Positions 14,068 to 23,249 of a DNA stretch of 64,000 bases are shown here, in pieces. Position 1 is the first letter of the stretch; the number at the start of each line of letters is the position of its first letter. Origin of the DNA: Cohnella sp. WQ 127256 (GTDB lineage Bacteria > Bacillota > Bacilli > Paenibacillales > Paenibacillaceae); assembly GCF_024519285.1 (NCBI RefSeq), contig NZ_JAMZCY010000008.1:186001-250000 (forward strand), read 5' to 3'. The position numbers were made by a program, and so were the translations under genes. A model generated the notes under the pieces. It saw nothing but the letters and a program-made list of their open reading frames with translations, had not been told where the DNA came from and made no database searches.

Positions 14068-17000
14068 ATGTCTAAGAAGTGGATGTCCGTATTGATGAGT
14101 GCGGTTATTTTGTTGTCCGGAGCCGAACTTGGAGGATATGGTACAAGCAAAGCTTTCGCGGCTGGCGGTGCTCCGGATTGGTGGACGGCGGGCCCGCTTA
14201 AAACGGTCTATCGAACGAGCGTTTTACCAACGAACCCGGGCAAATCCGTGGAACTGGTGTCCGCCGTTAACGAATATGAGAGCGCTCAACTGGCAGTCAG
14301 AAGCGCTGATCCGTTCGTGATTACGGGAATCGATTTTACGGATCTTGATTTTGCCGGCAACCGAATCGCCGCAACCAATCTCAAATACCGGTTCGTCGAA
14401 TACGAGGACGCGGAGCCTGTTCAACCGAATGCGTATAATCCGGACAAGGTAGGCAATCCACTTTACCCATTGTCTGACATGCCCGATCCTCTATCTAACG
14501 ATAGCTCGGTGCAAGTAGTCGGCAATTCAACCCAGCCTATTTTCATTACGAACTATGTGCCAGCCGGTACGGTTCCCGGAGACTATCAGGGAACAGCTAC
14601 CGTGAGGACGACGGCGGGGGATTTCACGGTCCCGATCAGCGTCGAAGTAGCGAACGCGGTAATCCCGCCAACGTCGGAATCCGAATTCATCAATTACCAA
14701 TGGATGATGACGAACGGTTTTACTTGGGATGGTTTATCGTGGGACGGTTCTCCTCAGCCGAACTACGATGCAGGCGAATATTACTATGGCGTTCAGCCTT
14801 ATAGCGACGAATGGTTCGATTTGATGGACGAGTTCGCAAGGGTGATCACAGAATATCGCCAAAACATGATCTGGGTCCGAACGGACTTGTTGCTGCAAGA
14901 AACGGGAACGTTTCAATCGGAGTTCGTGAACGGCATTCCCGAAGACTTGGATTGGACGCAGTTCGATAGGTACATGCAGATCTTTATCGATAGGGGCATC
15001 AAGAACTTCGCCAATATTCATCTCATTCACGTCTTGAACAAAATGCCTGCGAATGAGAAGCCGAATGCTTCGTGGAACGAGAGCTTGCCCGACGCGCTGC
15101 CGCAGACGGACGCTTTCCTGACGAATTACTTGACGGCCTTAAATGACCACTTGGAAGAAAAAGGTTGGACGGAAGCCGGTGGATTCACCTGGTATCAGCA
15201 CATCAGGGACGAACCGATCAAGGACGATGATAAAAATTGGTGGACGTACGTTGCTCGGAAGATTCGCCAAATCAACGCGCAGTATGGTTCGGAGTTCAAG
15301 CTGATGGACGCAGACCCGAACGGGATCCTGCTCTCGGAGGGAACGAAAGGATACTCGGACGTGTTCGTTCCTTTCACGCCGACTTTATACTACAAGAAAG
15401 ATGAATACAAAGCGGTGCAAGCAGCCGGAAAAGGGTTGTGGGCTTATACGATGGAGGTGAATCCACCGCCGTGGTTAAACCGGTTCTGGACGCAGCCAAC
15501 GCTAACCGGAAGGCTGCTGTTCTGGAATCTTAGCCAAGATGGCGTCACGGGTCACCTTCACTGGGGATGGAACGCGTGGTTCGTAGGGCCGTGGAGCGGC
15601 GACTCGTTCATCGTCTATCCCGACAGAGTTAACAAGACGGTTAAGAGCTCGTTGCGCTACGAAGCGATGAGGGATGGTCTAGAGGACTACGAGCTGTTAA
15701 ACCTGATCAAGAAGACAAACCCGAACTTAGCGAAGAGCTTAACGGACAGTGTTGTTAATCCGTCCGACCCCCGCAAATATTCGCTTGATCCGGAGTACAT
15801 CCAGAAGCTTCACCGTTACTTGGTGCTCGCAGCAGCTGGGGAGTCGGTCGGAGCGATTCCGGAGCCGACGAGTCCATATGACGGGCAGGAGACGCCGCGA
15901 ACGTTCATGACGGACGGTGCAAGCAGCGACATAGGTTATACGGGTGCATGGTACGATAAAAACGGGCAATATGCGTATTTAGGCAGCGTGAAATCGACCT
16001 CAGTCGCGGGAGATGAGCTGACATACGAATTTACCGGCATAGGCATCGATGTTGTTGTGGCGAAGAACGAGAGAGCGGGTAAATTCTCCGTATCCATCGA
16101 CGGTGCGGAGCCAGTTGTTTTGGATGCTTACGAGAAGGTGGATTACGACTATTATACAATCTATAGCAACCGCGATCTGGCGGAGGGAAGACATTCGATC
16201 CGGATCGTCAACCTGGAAAACAAAGAAGTGAATCTGGACGCTCTTCGGGTGCATATGTACGAAAATCAACAAATCTATGATGCCACTTTAAAAAGCTTGG
16301 GGCTGGCAGGCGTTCCTTCGTTTGCCTTCAACGGTCTGAAGACGAATTACCAAATCCTGCTACCCGATGATGTGGATACAGTTACGATTTCGCCGGTGAT
16401 GACGGACGCAACAGGTACCATGACTCTCAATGGTAAAAACTTGGAGATCGGGATGACGGCGACAGCGGATATTCCGGTGGGCAAGAGCCGGATCAGCATC
16501 ATGACGACGGCAAGCGACGGCGTAACGAGTAAGCAGTATACACTGAATTTTATGAAGGGACGAGTGAACGAGCCGGGCATCAACGCTGCCAGAAGCTATG
16601 CCTCGATAACCGCGTCGGCGGCGCGATCGGGCGAGCAAGGCTTGATCTACGGACCCGAGAAGATAGCTGACGGAGATTACGGTACGATGTTCGCGAGCTT
16701 GCGCGATTATAACGATACCCATCCGTTTCCGCACGAGATCGTCGTGTCCTGGAACGAGCCCCAGGCGTTCAATACGCTAGTGCTGGCTACGCCGTCAGGC
16801 TTACTTCAAGGGATTACCGACGTCGACGTCCAGATTTCCCGTGACGGCACGACTTGGGAAACGATTAAGAGTAGAGTTCCGTTCACCTGGAAGAGCGACA
16901 AGGACGACAGCGTAATGGAATCTTCCTATGCCGACATACCCGCGGTTTCCGGTGTCATGAAGCTGCGCTTGCAGATCAACGATGCCTATTACAAAATGTG

Positions 17001-18093
17001 GAGCATGTATGCCGCATATGAACTGGAGCTCTACGATCTCCCGGACAACGGCGAGATTGAGGTCATCGTGACTAAAGAGGTTGCCTTGTCGGAGCTTTCA
17101 CTCTTTGGATTGCAGAAGCATAAGCCTATTCCTCTTTCATTCGACCCGAAGGTTGAGAATTACAAGGTAGATTTGGAAGCAGGGATGGACAAAATCGAAA
17201 TTCAGCCAGTTCTGAAGGACGGTTATGGCACGGTGGAGATCAACGGCGTGCTTGTATCTTCCGGCAAGAAGACCGTAGCCCGAATTCCCGAAGGAACTAG
17301 CATATTGACCGTGAAAGTGAGTGGAGCCGACGGGGCTTCCAAGACGTACCAGATCGTGATTAACCGAATCAAAGATCTCGCCACGAAAGCGAATTCCATC
17401 GATCTCGACATGAAGATGGCGGGGTATAGCGATGTGGCCTACCTGATCGACGGAGATAACGCCACGGCATTGCGAAATGGGAATTACAACACGTATGCCG
17501 AATTCGAATTTCCTCATACGATAACTTTGAAATGGAACTCGCCTCAAGCGTTCAATTCATTCAATTTGATCGTTCCTGATGGCTCCGCCGATCATAAGCC
17601 GTCCGTCCTGGCGTTGAAGGTTCGCCGATCTGCTGCGGATCCGTGGACGCAAATTCTGAGCGATGACCGGACGTGGACCCAGAACGGAGATACCGTATTC
17701 TGGCCGTTATACACAGGACTAGATTCTAACGCCGCTAGTGGAACTTATCGGGAGAAGTTGCCGATTCTCGCCCAACAGGGAATAACTGAGATGCAAATCG
17801 TCATCTACGACGGTCGGTTGTTCACGACTCCAGCCTATTATCAGATCAACGGCATTGAGATCGCCAATATCCCTGCTGGTGGTCAGATCGTAATTGAGAA
17901 CCCCGGTAACGGAAGCGGTAATGGACATGGCAACGGTAACGGACATGGCAACGGTAACGGTAATGGACATGGTAACGGTAATGGACATGGTAACGGTAAT
18001 GGTAACGGTAACGGTAACGGTAATGGTAACGGTAATGGACATGGTAACGGTAATGGTAACGGTAATGGACATGGCAATGGCAATGGTCGGTAA
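14068..18093 (+). CDS. Secreted multidomain DUF4091/GH123-like glycoside hydrolase
   Basis: This 1,341-residue protein has a signal peptide (1-32, AFA cleavage region) and an N-terminal beta-sandwich (about 45-200). A catalytic TIM-barrel follows with QHIRDEP (Asp381-Glu382, the Asp/Glu pair expected for GH123-type substrate-assisted catalysis) and YEAMRDGLEDYELL (about 531-544), the DUF4091 signature. Then come a carbohydrate-binding-like region (about 610-730), a cadherin-like beta-sandwich (740-828), a discoidin-like module, a second cadherin-like domain (1009-1103), another discoidin-like module and a Gly-Asn/Gly-His tail (1280-1341). It probably acts on extracellular polysaccharide; the substrate is unknown. 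AAGGAGAGGG precedes the ATG and a cre-like site lies upstream. Confidence 0.85.
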   Translation: MSKKWMSVLMSAVILLSGAELGGYGTSKAFAAGGAPDWWTAGPLKTVYRTSVLPTNPGKSVELVSAVNEYESAQLAVRSADPFVITGIDFTDLDFAGNRIAATNLKYRFVEYEDAEPVQPNAYNPDKVGNPLYPLSDMPDPLSNDSSVQVVGNSTQPIFITNYVPAGTVPGDYQGTATVRTTAGDFTVPISVEVANAVIPPTSESEFINYQWMMTNGFTWDGLSWDGSPQPNYDAGEYYYGVQPYSDEWFDLMDEFARVITEYRQNMIWVRTDLLLQETGTFQSEFVNGIPEDLDWTQFDRYMQIFIDRGIKNFANIHLIHVLNKMPANEKPNASWNESLPDALPQTDAFLTNYLTALNDHLEEKGWTEAGGFTWYQHIRDEPIKDDDKNWWTYVARKIRQINAQYGSEFKLMDADPNGILLSEGTKGYSDVFVPFTPTLYYKKDEYKAVQAAGKGLWAYTMEVNPPPWLNRFWTQPTLTGRLLFWNLSQDGVTGHLHWGWNAWFVGPWSGDSFIVYPDRVNKTVKSSLRYEAMRDGLEDYELLNLIKKTNPNLAKSLTDSVVNPSDPRKYSLDPEYIQKLHRYLVLAAAGESVGAIPEPTSPYDGQETPRTFMTDGASSDIGYTGAWYDKNGQYAYLGSVKSTSVAGDELTYEFTGIGIDVVVAKNERAGKFSVSIDGAEPVVLDAYEKVDYDYYTIYSNRDLAEGRHSIRIVNLENKEVNLDALRVHMYENQQIYDATLKSLGLAGVPSFAFNGLKTNYQILLPDDVDTVTISPVMTDATGTMTLNGKNLEIGMTATADIPVGKSRISIMTTASDGVTSKQYTLNFMKGRVNEPGINAARSYASITASAARSGEQGLIYGPEKIADGDYGTMFASLRDYNDTHPFPHEIVVSWNEPQAFNTLVLATPSGLLQGITDVDVQISRDGTTWETIKSRVPFTWKSDKDDSVMESSYADIPAVSGVMKLRLQINDAYYKMWSMYAAYELELYDLPDNGEIEVIVTKEVALSELSLFGLQKHKPIPLSFDPKVENYKVDLEAGMDKIEIQPVLKDGYGTVEINGVLVSSGKKTVARIPEGTSILTVKVSGADGASKTYQIVINRIKDLATKANSIDLDMKMAGYSDVAYLIDGDNATALRNGNYNTYAEFEFPHTITLKWNSPQAFNSFNLIVPDGSADHKPSVLALKVRRSAADPWTQILSDDRTWTQNGDTVFWPLYTGLDSNAASGTYREKLPILAQQGITEMQIVIYDGRLFTTPAYYQINGIEIANIPAGGQIVIENPGNGSGNGHGNGNGHGNGNGNGHGNGNGHGNGNGNGNGNGNGNGNGHGNGNGNGNGHGNGNGR
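17914..18092 (+). repeat. Hexanucleotide repeat encoding a Gly-Asn/Gly-His tail
   Basis: About 30 units of GGTAAC, GGTAAT and GGACAT alternate, giving roughly 60 residues of (GN)n with interspersed GH. The synonymous AAC/AAT variation shows purifying selection or slow drift rather than a fresh expansion. The tail could be a flexible linker, a metal-binding strip through its histidines, or a site of slipped-strand length variation. Long reading frames on the opposite strand here are artefacts of the repeat. Confidence 0.8.
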
Positions 18094-18357
18094 CAGGGCA
18101 TGACCGTATCGTTTTGGAACGGAAGCATTGGCGAATAGAGCCTGTGCTTCTGTTTCATTTTGGGGCGAGACGCTGGTCGCGGAGAGAGAAGCTGATGGTT
18201 ATTCCCATAATCTCGATTGATACGGGAGACCTGGATATTAACCGTGTGTGATACTCGGCGATATACGCTTTTTCTAGGAACACTTGATGTGCTCACGATA
18301 AAGTTTTAGTATCAATGTATTGCTTAATCCTAAGGTTAATGGTTTCGGAGGTGTACC

Positions 18358-19224
18358 GTGAAGATTGCCGTCGGTTTGGCAGGCTGGGGAGACCATGATT
18401 CATTGTACGCGCCGGGAACCGCGGCGAAGGACAAGCTTAAGGCATACGGCGCCCACTTCTCCCTCGTGGAGCTGGATAGCTCGTTCTATGCCGTGCAGCC
18501 ACCGGAACGGATGTCGCGTTATGCGGCGGAGACGCCGGAAGGCTTTGGATTCGTCGTGAAGGCTTATCAAGGAATGACGGGGCATTTGCGAGGAAAGCCC
18601 TATTACGAAAACGATGACGAGATGTACCTTGCGTTTCGGGAAAGCCTCGAACCGGTTATGAATGCGGGGAAGTTAACCGCGGCGCTGTTTCAATATCCGC
18701 CATGGTTCGATTGCACGAAGGATAACGTTCGGTTGTTACGTGAGACGAAGAAGCGAATGGATGGTTTCCCGTGCGCATTGGAGTTTCGCCATCAGAGCTG
18801 GTTCGAGCCCGAGTATCGGGAGAGAACGCTATCGTTTATGCGGAAAGAGGGCTGGATACATAGCGTTTGCGACGAGCCACAGGCGGGTATAGGATCAATT
18901 CCAATCGTATTGCAAGCCACGGATTCAGTTTTCACGCTCGTACGCTTGCACGGTAGAAATGTGAGCGGCTGGAATCAAAGCGGGGCTCCGAACTGGAGAG
19001 AGGTCCGCTATCTATATGATTACAGCGAGGACGAGCTCAGGGAATGGAAGGATCGCATCGTACAGTTAAAGGAATTATCCGCTACTGTGGGCGTTATTTT
19101 CAACAATAATTCTGGAGGCCATGCAGCAGGGAATGCCAAGCAGCTTATGCAGATGCTGGAGATGCCTGTGTACGAGCTTACGGCAGACAATCCACCAGAA
19201 CAATTGGATTTGTTTAATCTATAA
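18358..19224 (+). CDS. DUF72 (YecE-like) family protein
   Basis: This 288-residue protein has the DUF72 TIM-barrel hallmarks: MKIAVGLAGWGD at the start, LVELDSSFYAVQPP, FGFVVKAYQGMTGH, LFQYPPWF, ALEFRHQSWF, FTLVRLHGRN and VIFNNNSGGHAAGNAKQL, the last being the most conserved part of the family. The molecular function is not known. The start is GTG at 18358, five bases after GGAGGT. A Gfo/Idh gene follows 19 bp downstream. The preceding 264 bp show no other recognisable element. Confidence 0.88.
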   Translation: MKIAVGLAGWGDHDSLYAPGTAAKDKLKAYGAHFSLVELDSSFYAVQPPERMSRYAAETPEGFGFVVKAYQGMTGHLRGKPYYENDDEMYLAFRESLEPVMNAGKLTAALFQYPPWFDCTKDNVRLLRETKKRMDGFPCALEFRHQSWFEPEYRERTLSFMRKEGWIHSVCDEPQAGIGSIPIVLQATDSVFTLVRLHGRNVSGWNQSGAPNWREVRYLYDYSEDELREWKDRIVQLKELSATVGVIFNNNSGGHAAGNAKQLMQMLEMPVYELTADNPPEQLDLFNL

Positions 19225-19243
19225 ATAGAAGGGGATTTGGACA

Positions 19244-20230
19244 ATGATTAGATTCGGAATTATCGGAACGAACTGGATTACTGAGGATTTCATTAATGCT
19301 GCAAGGAGGATTGGCGATTTTGCGTTGACCACGGTCTACTCCAGAACGGAAGCGACAGGACGAGAATTTGCGAATAAGCACGATATTGCCCATGTTTATA
19401 CGGATTTGGAACAGTTCGCATCTAGCTCCGAATTCGATGCTGTTTACATAGCAAGCCCAAACTCTCTTCACGCTGAGCAGGCGATTGTTCTCATGAATCA
19501 TGGGAAGCATGTGTTATGCGAGAAGCCACTTGCCTCTAATGAGCTAGAGGTTAGGAAAATGACGGAGTCGGCGAAGAGTAATGGTGTTGTGCTGCTGGAG
19601 GCCATGAAATCAACATTTACGCCGAATTTCCAAGCGATAGCGGACAACTTACATAAGATTGGTCCGGTTCGACGTTATTTCGGAAGCTACTGCCAATACT
19701 CCTCTCGTTATGATCTTTACAAGCGTGGTGAGGCTCCGAATGCTTTTAATCCCCAATTTTCTAATGGAGCTCTTATGGACTTAGGGGTGTATTGTATTTA
19801 TCCATTAGTCGTGCTATTCGGGCAACCGGAGAGGATTCAGGCGAGTGGGATCATGTTAGATTCAGGAGTAGATGGAGCGGGAAGTCTGTTGCTCAGCTAT
19901 AAGGGCATGGATGCGGTAATTCAATATTCTAAGATCGTAGACTCCTACGCAAGCGCTGAGATCCAAGGGGAGAATGGAACGATCATCTTCGATAAAATAA
20001 GTAGGCCAGACCATGTGCAAATCCGTTATCGTGACGGAAAAGTCGAAGATCTAACGAAGCCACAGGAAGATAACGCTATGTTCTATGAAGTGCAGGAGTT
20101 TATCGAGCTGATTAAAAGCGGGGCTAAGGAATCGAAAGTGAATTCACACGAGATTTCCTTGAAGGTCATCGAGATTATGGACGAAGCGCGGAAGCAGATG
20201 GGGCTTGTTTATCCGGCGGATAAGAGCTAA
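19244..20230 (+). CDS. Gfo/Idh/MocA family oxidoreductase
   Basis: The 328-residue protein starts with a Rossmann fold (IRFGIIGTNWITEDFI), has the AVYIASPNSLHAEQA segment, and the catalytic-region motif CEKPLASN with the conserved Lys. The later GALMDLGVYCIYPLVVLFG contains the typical Asp-x-Gly-x-Tyr in place of the family's active His. It resembles NAD(P)-dependent deoxyhexose or glucose-fructose oxidoreductase-like enzymes. AGAAGGGGAT precedes the ATG. It is followed 13 nt later by an MFS permease gene, so it may oxidise the sugar that permease imports. Confidence 0.9.
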   Translation: MIRFGIIGTNWITEDFINAARRIGDFALTTVYSRTEATGREFANKHDIAHVYTDLEQFASSSEFDAVYIASPNSLHAEQAIVLMNHGKHVLCEKPLASNELEVRKMTESAKSNGVVLLEAMKSTFTPNFQAIADNLHKIGPVRRYFGSYCQYSSRYDLYKRGEAPNAFNPQFSNGALMDLGVYCIYPLVVLFGQPERIQASGIMLDSGVDGAGSLLLSYKGMDAVIQYSKIVDSYASAEIQGENGTIIFDKISRPDHVQIRYRDGKVEDLTKPQEDNAMFYEVQEFIELIKSGAKESKVNSHEISLKVIEIMDEARKQMGLVYPADKS

Positions 20231-20243
20231 GAGGAGAATTACG

Positions 20244-21386
20244 ATGTCTGTCATCCTGAGATTAAGAGGCTTTAACTTTTTTTACTTTGCCATGTTCGCG
20301 TTGTTTATTTCTTTCCTGCCTATCTACAGCGCTAAAGTTGGGATATCGGGTACTCAAATTGGTCTTATCCTCGGTATGGGCAGTTTAATCAGCATCGTGG
20401 CACAACCTTTATGGGGAATGGTTAGCGACAAAACGCGTACGATCAAGAAGGTACTATTAATTCTACTGCTGACTTCTATGCTCGTTGGAACTTTACTGTT
20501 CCAAGCTACCCAGATATGGAGCTTGGTCGTCCTTGTTGCGTTAATGAACGTGTTTTATTTGCCGACCGATCCGCTTGTTGAGAGCTTGAACTTCCAAACT
20601 ACGCAACGCGAGAAAGTAGACTATGGCTCCGTTCGGATGTTCGGAGCTCTTGGTTATGCGTGTGTTTCGTTGACTGCAGGTTATGCGCTTAAGCTATGGG
20701 GGATGAATAGTCTCTCGTGGATATTCCTAGGTGTAGGAGGCGTTGCGCTGTTATTTGCTATAGGTCTCTCTGACGTCAAAGCATCGACTAATAGACCTTC
20801 GCTCCATCATCTGAAGGATTTTTTCCTGCAGTCACATACTTGGATTTTCTTTCTCCTCGTATTGATTGTGGCAATCCCGCACAAGATGAACGATACGTTC
20901 ATCGGGCTCTATATGGACCAATTGGGTGGAGATGTTCGATTAACCGGGATGTCGTGGTTCGTTATGACGATTACCGAGACGGTAATGTTTGCGATTAGCT
21001 CACGGATCATCAAGCCTGGTAAGGAAGCGATATGGATGACGGTGGCTGCAGGGTTATATGCGGTACGATTCCTGCTCAGCTCAATAATCGGGACTCCATA
21101 TGGACTAGTGGGGCTTCAAGTGTTTCAAGGTGTAACCTTCGTTCTTTTCTTCGTGGGAGCCATGCAATACTTGTATCGGATCGTGCCGGATCAATGGAAG
21201 TCGACAGGGCAGACGGTGCTGACAGCAACCTTCTTCGGTGTTTCTGGCATTATTGGCTCCACCTTCGGAGGGTGGTTAATGGACGAATATGGTGGCGCTT
21301 TGCTTTACAGAGGCATGGGGCTGTTTGCTTTACTAGGGCTTTTGCTTGGGATCTATTTGGTAAAAAGGCCGACAAGAAGCATGTAG
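20244..21386 (+). CDS. MFS transporter, LacY/phenylpropionate-permease-like
   Basis: This 380-residue, 12-TM membrane protein begins MSVILRLRGFNFFYFAMFALF and contains GMVSDKTRTIKK (motif A between TM2 and TM3), a duplicated six-helix arrangement and a late GGWLMDEYGGALLYR loop. Such carriers import sugars, nucleosides or aromatic acids with protons. The ATG at 20244 follows AGAGGAGAATT; an in-frame ATG inside the previous gene is not used. It closes the DUF72-Gfo/Idh-MFS unit, which ends at a terminator. Confidence 0.85.
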   Translation: MSVILRLRGFNFFYFAMFALFISFLPIYSAKVGISGTQIGLILGMGSLISIVAQPLWGMVSDKTRTIKKVLLILLLTSMLVGTLLFQATQIWSLVVLVALMNVFYLPTDPLVESLNFQTTQREKVDYGSVRMFGALGYACVSLTAGYALKLWGMNSLSWIFLGVGGVALLFAIGLSDVKASTNRPSLHHLKDFFLQSHTWIFFLLVLIVAIPHKMNDTFIGLYMDQLGGDVRLTGMSWFVMTITETVMFAISSRIIKPGKEAIWMTVAAGLYAVRFLLSSIIGTPYGLVGLQVFQGVTFVLFFVGAMQYLYRIVPDQWKSTGQTVLTATFFGVSGIIGSTFGGWLMDEYGGALLYRGMGLFALLGLLLGIYLVKRPTRSM

Positions 21387-21420
21387 ATTAGATGGGTAAT
21401 GAGAGTTTGAACAGATGGAT

Positions 21421-21460
21421 TAAACGCTTGATGACTTAAGGTCATTTAAGCGTTTTTTTT
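21421..21460 (+). terminator. Intrinsic terminator after the MFS gene
   Basis: AAACGCTT and ATGA pair with TCAT and AAGCGTTT around CTTAAGG, followed by T8. Confidence 0.85.
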
Positions 21461-21534
21461 GTTGCATTTATAAATGAGGGGCAAGTTAGGTTGCAGACTA
21501 TTGTTAACCGAGTTCAAGATTTACCCTCAGACAA

Positions 21535-21582
21535 TGTTAGTAAAATGTAATCCATGAATCAAAAATGTAAATTAAATGTTAA
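21535..21582 (-). promoter_or_regulatory. Putative PhoP (Pho-box) repeats upstream of phnC
   Basis: Read on the minus strand, four hexamers resemble the PhoP half-site TTAACA: TTAACA (21577), TTTACA (21566), ATTACA (21546) and CTAACA (21535). The members of each pair are 11 bp apart, the spacing of PhoP dimers in Bacillus. They lie about 110-155 bp before the phnC start, in front of a phosphonate-type transporter, so phosphate-starvation control is a reasonable inference. Confidence 0.5.
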
Positions 21583-21691
21583 ATTTTTCAGAGCAATAGG
21601 AATGCTCCGAATGATGCCGAACTACTGAATATGAATCATTGAACAAATGCATTCAACATACTCGGACAGCATTAGCAACGGAGGTTGGCAG

Positions 21692-22477
21692 ATGATTGAA
21701 TTCAAGCAGGTAAGTAAAGTGTATCCCGGAGGTACGGTGGGGCTGAACAACATCAACTTGACGATCCAGTCGGGGGAGTTCGTTGTTATTGTCGGTTTGT
21801 CAGGCGCAGGAAAATCTACGCTGCTCCGATCGATTAACCGACTTCACGAGATCACATCGGGAGAAATTCGAATAGAAGGAAAGTCGATTACTGTAGCGCA
21901 AGGGCGCCAGCTCAGAGTTATGCGTCGGAGCATCGGTATGATCTTCCAAAGCTTTAATCTAGTCAAACGATCATCTGTTCTTCGTAATGTGCTGGCAGGT
22001 AGAGTAGGCTATCATTCAACGTTAAGAACGATGCTGGGTCTATTCCCGAAACACGACATGGAGCTGGCCTTCAGCGCACTGAAGCGGGTCAATATGCTGG
22101 AAAAGGCTTATCAACGGGCCGACCAACTGTCAGGGGGCCAACAACAACGGGTCTCTATCGCTAGAGCGCTCGCTCAAGAAGCCAAAATCATTCTAGCTGA
22201 TGAGCCTGTCGCTTCCCTTGATCCATTGACGACGCGTCAGGTGATGGATGATTTACAGAGAATTAACCGGGAGATGGGAATCACGACTGTCGTGAACCTC
22301 CATTTCATCGATCTAGCTCGAGAGTATGCGACCCGAATCATCGGTGTTCGTGCAGGGGAGATTGTGTTCGATGGAACCGCAGCTGAAGCTACGGATGAAG
22401 TGTTCTCCGCCATCTATGGTCGTCCGGTAGCGGCGGATGAGCGGTTGGGAGGCAGCGCATTTGAAGCCATCTCATGA
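21692..22477 (+). CDS. phnC: Phosphonate-type ABC transporter ATP-binding protein
   Basis: This 261-residue ATPase has Walker A GLSGAGKST, a Q-loop IGMIFQSFNL, signature LSGGQQQRVSIARAL and Walker B IILADEPVASLD. The stretch MIEFKQVSKVYPGG and the long Q-to-signature insert (FPKHDMELAFSAL) are typical of PhnC. It energises uptake of phosphonates or phosphite. ACGGAGG sets the ATG at 21692; an upstream in-frame ATG at 21647 has no site. It overlaps the permease gene, and Pho-box-like repeats precede it. Confidence 0.88.
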   Translation: MIEFKQVSKVYPGGTVGLNNINLTIQSGEFVVIVGLSGAGKSTLLRSINRLHEITSGEIRIEGKSITVAQGRQLRVMRRSIGMIFQSFNLVKRSSVLRNVLAGRVGYHSTLRTMLGLFPKHDMELAFSALKRVNMLEKAYQRADQLSGGQQQRVSIARALAQEAKIILADEPVASLDPLTTRQVMDDLQRINREMGITTVVNLHFIDLAREYATRIIGVRAGEIVFDGTAAEATDEVFSAIYGRPVAADERLGGSAFEAIS

Positions 22478-23249
22478 TTACCCAATTAAGCCTGCTGCAA
22501 GCTTGAAGAAATGGATGACGCTTATTTTGTTTTTGGTACTTCTTTGGTTGAGTGCAAGACAGACAGAGGTGTCCTTCGGAGAGCTATTCTATGGGATTCC
22601 AGAAATGGGCAAGTTTTTCGCGAAAATGTTCCCTCCGGACTGGTCGTATTTTCAGGTGGTCATTAAGCCAATGGTGGAGACAATACAAATGGCTATTTTG
22701 GGTACGACCTTCGGGGCGTTATTCGCTTTGCCAATCGTTTTCTTTGCGGCTGGTAATGTGACTAAATCATGGACCCTGCGGACTCCAGCTAGAGTTATCC
22801 TCAATTTGTGCCGCACGATTCCGGATTTACTTTTTGCCGCGCTTTTTGCAGCCGTAGTTGGTTATGGGCCGCTAGCAGGAACACTTGCATTAATTTTTTT
22901 CTCGTTCGGGATTTTGTCCAAGTGGGCTTATGAAGCAATTGAGACGATAGATAACGGTCCGCTAGAAGCAATGACCGCTGTCGGCGCGAACAAGCTGCAA
23001 TGGATTTACTTCGGGGTTATCCCACAAGTCATCGCACAATTCGTTGGATTTGTTATGTATATGTTTGAGATTAACATCAGAGCTGCAGCCATTCTTGGAA
23101 TCGTGGGGGCCGGAGGAATCGGGATTTATTTGAACCGGACGCTCGGAATGTTCCGGTACGATCAAACCGTAATCATTATTTTGCTTACCCTCGCGATTGT
23201 CCTCGTTATTGATGCGATCAGCACTAGGATTAGGGGGAAGCTTATATGA
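22461..23249 (+). CDS. phnE: Phosphonate-type ABC transporter permease (first PhnE)
   Basis: This membrane protein of about 262 residues has six hydrophobic helices and the permease loop EAMTAVGANKLQWIYFGVIPQ with the EAA-x3-G pattern that docks onto the ATPase. The TTG at 22461, eight bases after GGGAGG, is the best-supported start; an ATG at 22437 in the same frame lies inside phnC without a site. It overlaps phnC by 17 nt and the next permease by 4 nt, so the three are co-translated. Two different PhnE subunits probably form a heterodimeric channel. Confidence 0.87.
   Translation: MKPSHDYPIKPAASLKKWMTLILFLVLLWLSARQTEVSFGELFYGIPEMGKFFAKMFPPDWSYFQVVIKPMVETIQMAILGTTFGALFALPIVFFAAGNVTKSWTLRTPARVILNLCRTIPDLLFAALFAAVVGYGPLAGTLALIFFSFGILSKWAYEAIETIDNGPLEAMTAVGANKLQWIYFGVIPQVIAQFVGFVMYMFEINIRAAAILGIVGAGGIGIYLNRTLGMFRYDQTVIIILLTLAIVLVIDAISTRIRGKLI

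Noticed and set aside
17719..18296. Two long minus-strand reading frames rich in Thr-Val or Leu-Pro repeats
   Set aside because: They are the antisense of the Gly-Asn/Gly-His hexanucleotide repeat, without start signals.
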